Shown piece by piece: positions 1 to 7,185 of a stretch of DNA of 38,323 nucleotides. The notes beneath the pieces are model-generated. The model did no database searches. It had not been told where the DNA came from and saw nothing but the letters and a program-made list of their open reading frames with translations. A program made the position numbers and the translations under genes. Positions within the stretch are counted from its first letter, which is position 1, and each line of letters starts with the position of its first letter. The stretch is taken from NCBI GenBank assembly GCA_964558655.1, contig CAZLEX010000017.1, positions 1 through 38,323 of the forward strand, read 5' to 3'. This DNA is from RGIG6353 sp964558655 (lineage in GTDB: Bacteria > Bacillota > Clostridia > Oscillospirales > SIG627).

Positions 1-65
1 CAGTTTGGTAGAGCGCTGCGTTCGGGACGCAGAGGCCGCAAGTTCGAATCTTGTCATCTCGACCA
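1..65 (+). tRNA. tRNA-Pro (CGG), 5' end cut off by the window
   Basis: The window opens inside the D-arm. The anticodon stem CTGCG/CGCAG (16-20, 28-32) encloses a 7-base loop with anticodon CGG at 23-25. The T-arm is 38-54 with loop TTCGAAT. The 3' acceptor strand is 55-61, followed by A and an encoded CCA (63-65). The 5' acceptor strand lies outside the window. This is the integration target of the phage: the 3' part of the gene is carried by the phage, so the tRNA stays functional after integration. Confidence 0.95.
46..60 (+). other. attL: attL core (prophage left attachment site)
   Basis: These 15 bases, running from the T-loop into the acceptor strand of the tRNA-Pro, are repeated identically at 38309-38323. 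A tyrosine integrase lies next to the right copy. The shared core probably continues past base 60 through the CCA, but the right copy is cut by the window end. Distance between the copies gives an excised circle of 38,263 bp, less or more by nothing if the core is as seen. Confidence 0.93.
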
Positions 66-180
66 TTTCTTTTAAACGGCATTGTTTTTGTGAACATTCA
101 CTTAAACGGTGCCGATTTTTATTCGCGAAAATGTGCTAATTCAACAAATTCTGTTTCTGTAATTTCTGTGCAACTCCTTA

Positions 181-204
181 AAATGTTACTAAAAATGTTA
201 CTAA
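181..204 (+). repeat. Perfect tandem 12-bp repeat, candidate integrase arm-type sites
   Basis: The 12-mer AAATGTTACTAA occurs twice in direct tandem (181-192 and 193-204). The core AATGTTACT recurs near attR at 38222-38230, and its inverse GTAACATT at 38202-38209. Short direct repeats on both sides of the core, within about 150 bases, are what tyrosine integrases use as arm-type binding sites. The right copies also serve as the integrase terminator stem, so the similarity may be partly coincidental. Confidence 0.4.
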
Positions 205-231
205 TTCTATACGGAACAATTAAAATTGACA

Positions 232-259
232 AAGTCCTATGTGTAAATACATAGGACTT
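232..259 (+). terminator. 11-bp perfect hairpin downstream of the tRNA
   Basis: AAGTCCTATGT (232-242) pairs with ACATAGGACTT (249-259) across a 6-base loop, followed by ATTTCG. It is a plausible terminator for the tRNA-Pro transcript, although the T-run is weak. Since it lies in phage DNA, the phage may supply the terminator that the integrated tRNA gene needs. Confidence 0.5.
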
Positions 260-297
260 ATTTCGTATATGAACAAGATTGTATTAAGATGTGCTTA

Positions 298-345
298 GGG
301 GGATTTTATTTTTAAAAATTAAAATTTCGGTTACAAAATACCCCC
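298..345. other. Long inverted repeat GGGGG-ATTTT / AAAAT-A-CCCCC
   Basis: GGGGGATTTT (298-307) pairs with AAAAT plus CCCCC (335-345) with one bulged A. The loop is AT-rich. It is the only G/C-run structure in an otherwise extremely AT-rich stretch. Function unknown. Confidence 0.35.
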
Positions 346-609
346 GATATATTATATATAATATAATTATATAATGAACATAAGATTGATATTATTACAT
401 CTTTTATTATTATATGCATTAATATATTAATTATTAGTTATATGTTACATTAATTATATTGTATAAATTGCATAAATAATATACATATATTTGTGAATTT
501 TTTACAAAAATCAATATTCTTATCATAAAAAATCATACTATATATGGTATTTTTTAACTATAACAAATCACGCTGTATACAATATATTGATTTAGCATAA
601 AATGCAAAT

Positions 610-638
610 TTGCAATTAATGTCGTTTTATGATATAAT
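610..638 (+). promoter_or_regulatory. Sigma-70-type promoter with extended -10
   Basis: The -35 is TTGCAA (610-615), the spacer is exactly 17 bases and the -10 is TATAAT (633-638). A TG two bases upstream (630-631) makes an extended -10. Transcription would start near 645 and run rightward into the hairpin at 670-697 and then the XRE/DUF6514 cassette. It is one of the two best promoter matches in the window. Confidence 0.75.
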
Positions 639-669
639 ATAGACAGTCGGAAGGGCAAAATTCGACGAA

Positions 670-697
670 AAAAGCGAACAGTTTCCTGTTCACTTTT
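670..697 (+). terminator. Hairpin just downstream of the extended -10 promoter
   Basis: AAAAG-c-GAACAG (670-681) pairs with CTGTTC-a-CTTTT (686-697) around a TTTC loop, with one mismatch. The 3' arm ends in CTTTT, as in an intrinsic terminator. It sits only about 30 bases after the predicted transcription start, so it would give a short RNA of about 50 nt or act as an attenuator for the genes downstream. Confidence 0.45.
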
Positions 698-733
698 ATC
701 CAAAATTTTGAAACAGCTTTTTAATATGAAAAC

Positions 734-795
734 CAAATAACATTTGTTCCATATGAAAATGCCAAACAGTCACAAGAAACATTTGTTGAAATGAG
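734..795 (+). pseudogene. Decayed fragment of an XRE-type HTH gene
   Basis: Bases 734-795 match bases 984-1047 inside the intact HTH gene at 960: the stretch 759-794 has 3 mismatches in 36 bases. The fragment has a 2-base deletion and an in-frame TGA in the part matching GNNIRSIR, so it cannot encode the domain. It keeps the reading AKQSQETFVEM after the frameshift. Beyond it are Shine-Dalgarno-like sequences without a start codon (844-850 and 892-899). This is the remnant of a second, related regulator copy, from duplication or recombination. Confidence 0.8.
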
Positions 796-959
796 TATCA
801 ATAAAAAAGCATATCGGAATTTTGTACTATTATATTAACACGAAAGGGGGAAAAAGTCAATAAAAAATTAGAAAAAACAAAAATAAAAAACGGAGGTGAG
901 AAAAAAGCCGATATTACAAGCAAATACACTTGTTTTTAAAAAAACAGAAAGGAAAAAAT

Positions 960-1175
960 ATGTTTTTAGATGCCCGTTATATCGGAAATAACATTCGTTC
1001 AATAAGAAAAAATGCCAAACAGTCACAAGAGACATTTGCTGAAGTGATAGAGACTTCTTCTCGTACAATCAGCAATATTGAGAACGGAATTGTTATTCCA
1101 AGTTTACAAACTGTTGCAAATATTGCCGAGCAATTCGGTTGTACAGTTGAATCGATAATAAAAAAGGAGATATAA
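960..1175 (+). CDS. XRE-family helix-turn-helix regulator (71 aa)
   Basis: A single HTH_3/XRE DNA-binding domain fills the protein: IRSIRKNAKQSQETFAEVI, then SSRTISNIENGIVIPS with the recognition helix, then a short tail ending at residue 71. The start at 960 is chosen for the AAAGGAAAAAAT ribosome site; an upstream ATG at 930 has none. It is the first intact gene of a plus-strand cassette opposed to the phage lytic operon, and DUF6514-like gene follows 2 bases later. With its own promoter it is probably expressed in the lysogen, as a moron-type regulator. Its target cannot be read from the sequence. Confidence 0.85.
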   Translation: MFLDARYIGNNIRSIRKNAKQSQETFAEVIETSSRTISNIENGIVIPSLQTVANIAEQFGCTVESIIKKEI

Positions 1176-1177
1176 AT

Positions 1178-1396
1178 ATGTATTACTGTTTAAACGAAAA
1201 CATAAAAAGCGACGGAACTTTGTCTTTCGGGATAGACGCACTTGACTGTAACAGAGAGGTAATTAAGTCTTTCAGATGTATTTTTAATGACAGAAAAGAA
1301 GCCGAAAAATTTATTGATAGTTGTAATAAAAACGAGTTATCAATAAAACATTTACCGGATATTATCAAAGATTTACTTGAAGAAGTGAAAATATAA
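1178..1396 (+). CDS. Small DUF6514-like protein (72 aa)
   Basis: It begins 2 bases after the HTH gene stop, with AAGGAGATATAAAT as ribosome site. The chain opens with a beta-strand-like part (YYCLNENI, FGIDALD) and then has a charged helical part (DRKEAEKFIDSCNKNEL, PDIIKDLLEE). That layout, with a query of the form YGI-x-C and an AEKF/I-x-LC-like middle, resembles the DUF6514 family of small Clostridia proteins, which often sit beside XRE regulators. No catalytic residues or membrane segment are visible. It may be a partner of the HTH protein. Family assignment is from memory and moderately sure; function unknown. Confidence 0.65.
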   Translation: MYYCLNENIKSDGTLSFGIDALDCNREVIKSFRCIFNDRKEAEKFIDSCNKNELSIKHLPDIIKDLLEEVKI

Positions 1397-1400
1397 AATA

Positions 1401-1436
1401 AAAAGAATGCGGTTAAAAGCCGCATTCTTTTTTACA
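1401..1436. terminator. Bidirectional intrinsic terminator between convergent operons
   Basis: AAAAGAATGCGG (1401-1412) and CCGCATTCTTTT form a 9-bp GC-containing stem around GTTAAAA-type loop, with A-run on the left and T-run (to 1433) on the right. It ends the plus-strand cassette and, read from the other strand, the very end of the lytic operon. The stop codon of the last tail gene (1432-1434) lies in its T-run. Confidence 0.9.
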
Positions 1437-1722
1437 TAAAATCTTTACTTTCCCATACTATTGCATTTCTGAAGTCTCCAAACAACACAGCAACCCATAC
1501 AATATCGCCCGTTTTGGCATAAGCCATTTTTGAGGAATACGGAATTGTCAAATTTTCTTTTTCTCCGTTTAGCCGAACGGTACATAAATTTTTGTTCGGA
1601 GCCGTTATTATTTTTGCTTTATAAGCTCTTATACAATCTTTTGTTTCTTCTCTTACGGTTTCGATTATAATTTGTTTTATGTAATTTCGTATTGTTTCGG
1701 ATTCGTTTAAAATATTATTCAA
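1432..1722 (-). CDS. Small tail-tip protein, possibly OB-fold spike-like (96 aa)
   Basis: This is the last gene of the lytic operon, with a TTG start and AAGGAG upstream. The N-terminal 35 residues look helical and charged; the rest is beta-rich (KAKIITAPNKNLCTVRL, then YSSKMAYAKTGDIVWVAVLFG and NAIVWES). The strand pattern with a GDxVWVAVLFGD-like turn resembles the OB-fold domains of phage baseplate spike proteins such as gp5/gp45. It follows the hub-like gene by 10 bases, a usual place for a spike partner. The fold is inferred, not proven. Confidence 0.6.
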   Translation of the reverse strand: MNNILNESETIRNYIKQIIIETVREETKDCIRAYKAKIITAPNKNLCTVRLNGEKENLTIPYSSKMAYAKTGDIVWVAVLFGDFRNAIVWESKDFM

Positions 1723-1732
1723 AATTTTCTCC

Positions 1733-3025
1733 TTATGAACTTGTGCTTGATTTTACTGTAAAATTCGGTATGTCATTAACGCTTACGGCGTTTATTGTCA
1801 TTGAGCCCGCCTGACTTATCGGAAGTGTAAAAGATTGAATGAGGTGCTTTTCCGTAGGAGTATTGCTTTTATCGGTTCTCGTTACACTTATGAGACGGTT
1901 TTCGATTAAATGAAAAAGTTGAGACGATTCTATTGTAATTGATTTTTGCAGTACGGTCTTTCTTTTTAAATGCCACTTTGCAAGATTTACACATTGTTCC
2001 GTATTCCAATATTCAGCACTTGATATTCTTTTAATATGCTTTCCTATTATGTTTATATTTGTATCGCTCGAAGGATCGTAATTACTTGCTCTTCCCCAAA
2101 CTTCGCTTCCGCTAAGTCCTTCTCCGACTACGATTATGTCGTTGTATATTTCTTCGTTTTTTGTTGATTCGGAAATAGTTATTAAGTTTGAATTTTTAGG
2201 TGAAAAATTCCACAGAACAGGTTTGTTGTAATCTGTAATGTCATCTTGTGACGGCTCTATTCTTAAAGCTCCCGTACAATCGTAACCTATTATGCCGACA
2301 AGCATATCGTTGAGCTTTAACAAAACATCGGCAAAAGAGCCGTCGGAAGAAGTTGTGAGGGTGTAAGGCGTTTCACGCACTTTAATATCCGACAGTACCG
2401 TACCGTCACTGTCGGACGCTTTATATGTTTTGCCGTCATAATATGTTGTGAAAACAGGTACGGTAGCGTCTATTCGGTTCATACAGTTTTCATCTTGTTC
2501 AAAAGTGTATTTTGACAAACTCAAAACGGAGTTTACCGCTTCAAAGATATCAGTGCCGGCATTTATTCGGTAAATTCCTTCAAGATTTCCGAAAAGCGAT
2601 CCGTCAAGATAAGCCCATTTATCCACAAGAGGTAAGGTTGCCGTTTTTTGATACGGTGAAAAAATATGCGTCGGAGTGTTTATATAAAATACCCCCTGCG
2701 GTAAGTAAAAATCCGTACCGTCCGAAAGTTTTAATCCCATCGAAAGCCTTATTTGCTGTCCGAACCATAGCCTGTTTATTGCATAATCAAAAGATGAATC
2801 GAGGTTTGAAAGAGTTATTTCGGCGTTTCTTCGCAGTCCGTTTTGCAATGATACACGAAGTTCTCCGCTTTGTATAAAAGCACGGGAATCATATTTTCCG
2901 TTGCTTTTTTTGCTATTATTGTCGAGAAAAAAGGCAACACTTCCGTCCGGCTGAAGAAATTCTATTTTTGCCAGTTTTATAAAAGGTTTTTTCAATTGTT
3001 CAAGATACTGTCTGTATTTATTCAT
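1733..3025 (-). CDS. Phage tail-tip/hub-like protein, DUF5048-type (430 aa)
   Basis: Residues about 1-170 carry the pattern of a gp27-like hub domain seen in DUF5048 tail proteins: an early LAKIEFLQPDGS strand, an AEITLSNLD segment, then SDGTDFYLPQGVFYI and LPLVDKWAYLDGSLFG. The middle region holds a second beta domain (DVLLKLNDMLVGIIGYDCTG). No transmembrane segment is present. It overlaps the beta-propeller gene by 4 bases (ATGA) and is followed by the small spike-like gene. It probably forms the distal tail ring through which DNA is ejected. Confidence 0.7.
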   Translation of the reverse strand: MNKYRQYLEQLKKPFIKLAKIEFLQPDGSVAFFLDNNSKKSNGKYDSRAFIQSGELRVSLQNGLRRNAEITLSNLDSSFDYAINRLWFGQQIRLSMGLKLSDGTDFYLPQGVFYINTPTHIFSPYQKTATLPLVDKWAYLDGSLFGNLEGIYRINAGTDIFEAVNSVLSLSKYTFEQDENCMNRIDATVPVFTTYYDGKTYKASDSDGTVLSDIKVRETPYTLTTSSDGSFADVLLKLNDMLVGIIGYDCTGALRIEPSQDDITDYNKPVLWNFSPKNSNLITISESTKNEEIYNDIIVVGEGLSGSEVWGRASNYDPSSDTNINIIGKHIKRISSAEYWNTEQCVNLAKWHLKRKTVLQKSITIESSQLFHLIENRLISVTRTDKSNTPTEKHLIQSFTLPISQAGSMTINAVSVNDIPNFTVKSSTSS

Positions 3026-5913
3026 AATAATTCATCTTTTATAAGTTTTATAAGAGCGATTCCGTCGGCACTTCCGGATTCTTGCCATGGTAAAGTTATA
3101 CTCACTTCCTGCTTTTCGCTTTTCGTATTTACGGTTTGAATAATCGGAGAAGCTATATTTATCATATATAAATTTCCTTTTAAATCTTTTAAAAACAAAG
3201 GATTTGATGACAGCGAAAGTTCATACAGTTCATTCATAAGTTCATTTGTGTCGCTGTATCTGCCGTTTGAACAGCTTCCTATAAGCGTTCTCAATTCTCC
3301 GCTTTTGAAGGCTTGAGACGAAGGCTGTTTTAGAGGATAACGGGTAAAATTTTGCAAATAAGTCGGAGTATTGTTGTTTGAAATACTCATTGTTTCAAAA
3401 TTTGTACCGAAGGTCCATGAATTTATAACATGATATACATTTGTCAGGTCGCTGTCAGGGTAAGCTTCTATCAAAGTGTAAAAATCGAAATTTGTGCATA
3501 CGGAATTTGATACGGTTAAGTCCGAATAAATTCCGTTCATTAAATAATAAAGATTGTATGTGTAAGACTGAACATTCCTGATACCGTAATCTTTTATTTT
3601 TGTTATCGATGTCGGAAAAATTCCGAGATGAACAAGTTCTTTTCCGTCGCTACGGTAAATTGCATTTTGTACACCGGAGTCTGCGTTGGAATAAGTTCCG
3701 GCTTGCAATCCGTCCGAGTAATCGGCATAAAATATAACGCTGTCTGTTCTTTCTGGAATATAGTCATTGCGTGCGAAGTCGTATTTTATATCATTTGTTA
3801 TGTATGTAAAATCGTTTTTTTGCATACCGATTAAATTTACCGATGTTATCGAAACTTCGTCAATTTTTTGTTCGGCTTTTTTGCATTGACAAAGAACTCC
3901 GTTTTCCGTGAATGAATAAACGGTCATGCTTTGCGGAGTAAATGCAACTGTACATTTTTCCGGATTACCCAAAATGTTCGAAAATAACAAAACAGAGTTA
4001 TTGTCATACAAAGAAAATGCTATTCCGTCTTGCACAAGTTTTATTGAATCGGACGATAATGTCATCACAGTACGGAAAATTTTTTTGTACTCTCTTATAT
4101 TTCCGGAAATGTAGTTTGCCGGTGCATATCCGCAGAGAAGTGTGTCAGTGTCTGTCAAAAAGGGCGTATTGATTTTTTGGTCGGAATAAATTTTTTGGGA
4201 AAGAATTAAATCCTGAGTGAAAAAATATATGCCGTCGGAGTATGTTGCTATTATTTCTTCGGAAACGGGAGATGAATTTGTCACAATACCGTTTGGGACA
4301 AACAAATTTCCGTTAATTTTTAAAGAACCTTTGTATGAAAGTGCATCGTAATTATCCGATAATTGCCAGCAGTCTCCGCCTAAAAATATATCGGTATGGT
4401 TTTTGCCCCAGCCCAAGCAAGTGTAATTTTCTTTATATGACGGAGATGTGTAGGTATCTTTTTGCCGAATATTGTTATCATCATAACAAAACAGATAACA
4501 TTTTCCGTTACTGCTGCCGAAAATCGCACACGGTGAGTTCGGATTTGGGTGAAAAGCTCCGCAAAAACTTTCTATTCCAAGATTTACAAAATTGCCTAAT
4601 TGAAAAGTTTCGGAATCGTATACGGGATAACAGCGTGTGTACCCTGTATAGTATATTCTTTCGTATCCGACAGCCATTAAATTTCCGTCCGGCGAAAAAG
4701 CAATGTAAGCCGGTTGATATTTTGATGTTTCTCCGATTGTTTTTTTAAAGTCAAAAGATGTTTCGGAAACCGAATATACATAAAGATACCCGTTTGGAGC
4801 TCCCAATACAAAGTGTTTTCCGTCGGCAGAGAAAGCACCGCAAGTTGCCGTGACATAACTTTCGTTGTACATAAGTTTGCATATTTTTGTGTATGTACCG
4901 TTATCGGAAGTGTATGCGTATGACGGTCCGTCACAGCTTTTAACGGCTAAAAATTTTTTATCGGAACTTAGTGCCAAAATTTTTTCCGCATTTTCCAAAA
5001 CCCGATTCAAACGGTAAGGCTCTTCTGTGTTTCCTTTCCATGCGACAGCGTACGGTGCGGAAAAATTCATTAAATCGTCGTTTACACTGTCCCATACGGC
5101 AGATGAATTTTCTTCAAGTAACAATTCTTCATCGGAAATTCCGTAATTTCCGTTTATATGACCTAAAATGTCAGTAGCTTTTTGCCATGAAATTAACAAA
5201 CTGCCGTCATTTTGCAAAGAGGAGTTTATCTGATTTTTCGTGCTGTTTTGTATATAATTTGCATCAAAAGAAACGCTGTCGGATATTTGTACTCCGTTTT
5301 GGGTTTCCACTGTACAGGTCAAAATATAACTGTGTGAGTTGAAGAGTCCTTTATAGTCAAAAATAAGTTCCGATGTACTTATATTTTCGGTATCGGAGAC
5401 AAATTTTCCGATTGTAGAATCGAACAGCGTCCAGCGGCAGAAATTTATTTCGTCTTTTTGTGCTTGCGAATAATCAGCACTGAAAGTGTAAGCTACGCTG
5501 TTTATGGGAGAGGTGAAAAAATTTATTTTCAAAACCGGTGTGGTCCGTGTTATAAAAACCGATTCCGAATACTGTTCGATACTGCCACCGTCCCAATATT
5601 GCGTAATTTTCATTTTATAGCTTTTTCCGTCTTCGAGTCCCCAGCTTTGCCATGATATATCAGGCACATATTCGTAAAAATTTGTATTGCCTTTATAATC
5701 CGTTCCGTAAAACGGTTTTGCGAGTGTTATTTTTTCCGTGTGTACGGAGGAATTGTCCGTTGTGTTGTTCAAAATGTCTATTTTAAATTCTGTCATAGGA
5801 GAAGTTCCGTTGACTTGCCACGAAATATTTATTTTGTCAGTTGCACAAACAGTTCCTCCTCCAATTCCCGCAAATGATGACGGAGTGATGTTTGAAGGTT
5901 GAAAAATTGCCAT
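3022..5913 (-). CDS. Large tail protein with Ig/FN3-like domains and a WD40-like beta-propeller (963 aa)
   Basis: Residues 1-130 and 130-245 look like fibronectin-III/Ig-like beta-sandwiches (KINISWQVNG, LLISWQKA). From about 305 to 690 come propeller-type repeats: KILALSSDKKFLAVKS, AFSADGKHFVLGAPNGYLYVYS, AFSPDGNLMAVGY, AFHPNPNSPCAIFGSSNG and WGKNHTDIFLGG. The repeating F-S-x-D-G-x-x-x-A-V-G core is typical of WD40/YVTN propellers. The C-terminal 270 residues are another beta domain. The gene starts after a GAGGAAT ribosome site and lies between lysin and hub gene, so it is a tail-tip or side-fibre protein, likely adhesive. No enzyme motif is visible. Confidence 0.75.
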   Translation of the reverse strand: MAIFQPSNITPSSFAGIGGGTVCATDKINISWQVNGTSPMTEFKIDILNNTTDNSSVHTEKITLAKPFYGTDYKGNTNFYEYVPDISWQSWGLEDGKSYKMKITQYWDGGSIEQYSESVFITRTTPVLKINFFTSPINSVAYTFSADYSQAQKDEINFCRWTLFDSTIGKFVSDTENISTSELIFDYKGLFNSHSYILTCTVETQNGVQISDSVSFDANYIQNSTKNQINSSLQNDGSLLISWQKATDILGHINGNYGISDEELLLEENSSAVWDSVNDDLMNFSAPYAVAWKGNTEEPYRLNRVLENAEKILALSSDKKFLAVKSCDGPSYAYTSDNGTYTKICKLMYNESYVTATCGAFSADGKHFVLGAPNGYLYVYSVSETSFDFKKTIGETSKYQPAYIAFSPDGNLMAVGYERIYYTGYTRCYPVYDSETFQLGNFVNLGIESFCGAFHPNPNSPCAIFGSSNGKCYLFCYDDNNIRQKDTYTSPSYKENYTCLGWGKNHTDIFLGGDCWQLSDNYDALSYKGSLKINGNLFVPNGIVTNSSPVSEEIIATYSDGIYFFTQDLILSQKIYSDQKINTPFLTDTDTLLCGYAPANYISGNIREYKKIFRTVMTLSSDSIKLVQDGIAFSLYDNNSVLLFSNILGNPEKCTVAFTPQSMTVYSFTENGVLCQCKKAEQKIDEVSITSVNLIGMQKNDFTYITNDIKYDFARNDYIPERTDSVIFYADYSDGLQAGTYSNADSGVQNAIYRSDGKELVHLGIFPTSITKIKDYGIRNVQSYTYNLYYLMNGIYSDLTVSNSVCTNFDFYTLIEAYPDSDLTNVYHVINSWTFGTNFETMSISNNNTPTYLQNFTRYPLKQPSSQAFKSGELRTLIGSCSNGRYSDTNELMNELYELSLSSNPLFLKDLKGNLYMINIASPIIQTVNTKSEKQEVSITLPWQESGSADGIALIKLIKDELL

Positions 5914-5951
5914 AAATTCCTCGCATTTCTTTAATCTTGCAAAATTTTGTA

Positions 5952-6995
5952 TTATTCCGTTGTCCTTATCATAATAACATTATTGACACACCGCTGGTCT
6001 GTTTGAGTATTTAAGCATTTTCCGAACGAATATAAGGAAGAGCTTCCGCCGCCGTCAAGGTTTATTGCCATATAAGCACCGAGATAAGACATTATCTGTC
6101 TTAAACCTTTTAGTGTAAGTCCGGGCTTTTTGTCACAGACAAGCAAAATTATATCTCCGCCTTTTGTATATCCTATTGCCGTACGCTGATTATATCCGTC
6201 AATCTCGGAGGCATAATCTACCGAACAGAATTTACACGCGTCAAGAAGTACGGGGTGGCCTGATATAAAATCGTCAACGCCCGATACAACTCCATAGCTT
6301 AATTCACGGTGCTTGATAATTCCGAAACCGTACTTGTGGTCTTGATATTTATGCCGTGTTATTCCGTTCGATTTAAACCAAAATTGAGGTTCTTTGTATG
6401 TGCAGAAAAATCCTCCGTTAATTATATAAGCAACATCGTTGAATTTTTTTGCCGTTGTTTTTACGGGTTCTCTTGTTTCGAGAAATTCGATACTTGATAT
6501 TTTTTCTTCGGGAACAGTAACCAAATGGAGCCACGAGGCAGTGTCAAAAAACGAATTTATCACGGTTTCACTTCCCGCTACGGTACCGTTTTCGCGAAAA
6601 CATACAACTTTTTCGCTCTTGCGTGTGTCAACATGGATACATTGAGAATTTATCGTACCTATACCGCGAAATCCGCAAGCCTGTGCAAGTACCGTGAGAG
6701 TTTCCGCCGATACGCCGTTTACATATATGTCGGCGGCTCTGCCCGTTGTGTGCTGTCCTGCTTTTCCTGTCAAATATTTGTCGAATTTTTCCGTTCTGTA
6801 TCCGTCGCTTATGTGTATCGGAGCATTATTTACACAGTCCGATAAAGCTTCGAGCTTTTCTATTAATTCTTCGTCTATTTTTACCTCATCGCCGTCGGGA
6901 GTGCCGTTCCATTTCGGACGAAATTCTTTAACCTGAAAGTGAGGAGACAGAAAGTCATCGCCGTTTTTTTCTACCGAATATGTTTTAATTGCCAT
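5952..6995 (-). CDS. Two-domain lysin: M15 peptidase plus NAGPA-type phosphodiester glycosidase (347 aa)
   Basis: Residues about 15-130 form a peptidase M15 domain of the D-Ala-D-Ala carboxypeptidase/L,D-endopeptidase type: H82-x6-D89 in QHTTGRAADI and the second zinc histidine in H121-V-D123. Residues about 140-347 form a NAGPA/DUF2233 domain: NGGFF (193-197), GHPVLL (246-251), RTAIGYT (271-277), a DGGGSSS motif (314-320) and the LG-x-x-x-AINLDGGG approach. The first would cut stem peptides of peptidoglycan; the second family removes GlcNAc from alpha-GlcNAc-1-phosphodiesters. No signal peptide is present, so it would need the holin. It overlaps the holin gene by 11 bases. It could instead be a tail-borne lysin, as it lies within the tail module. 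Confidence 0.88.
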   Translation of the reverse strand: MAIKTYSVEKNGDDFLSPHFQVKEFRPKWNGTPDGDEVKIDEELIEKLEALSDCVNNAPIHISDGYRTEKFDKYLTGKAGQHTTGRAADIYVNGVSAETLTVLAQACGFRGIGTINSQCIHVDTRKSEKVVCFRENGTVAGSETVINSFFDTASWLHLVTVPEEKISSIEFLETREPVKTTAKKFNDVAYIINGGFFCTYKEPQFWFKSNGITRHKYQDHKYGFGIIKHRELSYGVVSGVDDFISGHPVLLDACKFCSVDYASEIDGYNQRTAIGYTKGGDIILLVCDKKPGLTLKGLRQIMSYLGAYMAINLDGGGSSSLYSFGKCLNTQTDQRCVNNVIMIRTTE

Positions 6996-7185
6996 TATCC
7001 GTATTTCCTCCCTTTGTGTTCTTTTCGCTTTGCGTGCCGAAATAGAAGGATATTATCATAAGAAAAACCGTCAAAAAATCGGACGGAGTTATATAATGCG
7101 TGAGAGAAAGTACCGTAAATGCAATTGTGACAATTAAGGTAACAATTGTTTTGACCTTGATAAGCGAGGCTAAGTTCTTTTTCAT
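6985..7185 (-). CDS. Holin-like small membrane protein (66 aa)
   Basis: A positively charged N-terminus (MKKNLASLIKVK) leads into two hydrophobic segments, residues about 12-30 and 36-53, separated by a short SD turn, and a polar charged tail. Size and topology match phage class II holins of the phi-LC3/phage_holin_1 kind. It overlaps the lysin gene by 11 bases and the preceding gene by 4, so the three are translated together as a lysis cassette. It would form the membrane lesions that let the lysin reach the wall. Confidence 0.8.
   Translation of the reverse strand: MKKNLASLIKVKTIVTLIVTIAFTVLSLTHYITPSDFLTVFLMIISFYFGTQSEKNTKGGNTDNGN

Larger units (their letters stand above)
66..605. other. 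AT-rich left arm of the prophage, no gene seen
   Basis: No open reading frame here has a ribosome binding site and protein-like composition. The stretch holds a perfect tandem 12-bp repeat (181-204), an 11-bp hairpin (232-259) and a GGGGG/CCCCC hairpin (298-345). From 350 to 600 it is nearly pure A/T with runs of TATATAAT-like sequence. It probably carries integrase arm sites and possibly structure needed for excision. The AT-rich part could be a replication or packaging element, but nothing proves it. Confidence 0.6.

Noticed and set aside
51..254. Plus-strand frame of 67 codons beginning in the tRNA-Pro 3' end
   Set aside because: It starts inside the tRNA, runs through the repeats and hairpin, and has no ribosome site or protein-like pattern.
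226..254. TTGACA followed by the hairpin region as a promoter
   Set aside because: The position of the -10 is occupied by the 11-bp hairpin and reads ACATAG; no gene follows.
554..1068. Two minus-strand frames (554-736 and 868-1068)
   Set aside because: Hydrophobic low-complexity translations of AT-rich DNA, antisense to the promoter and HTH gene.
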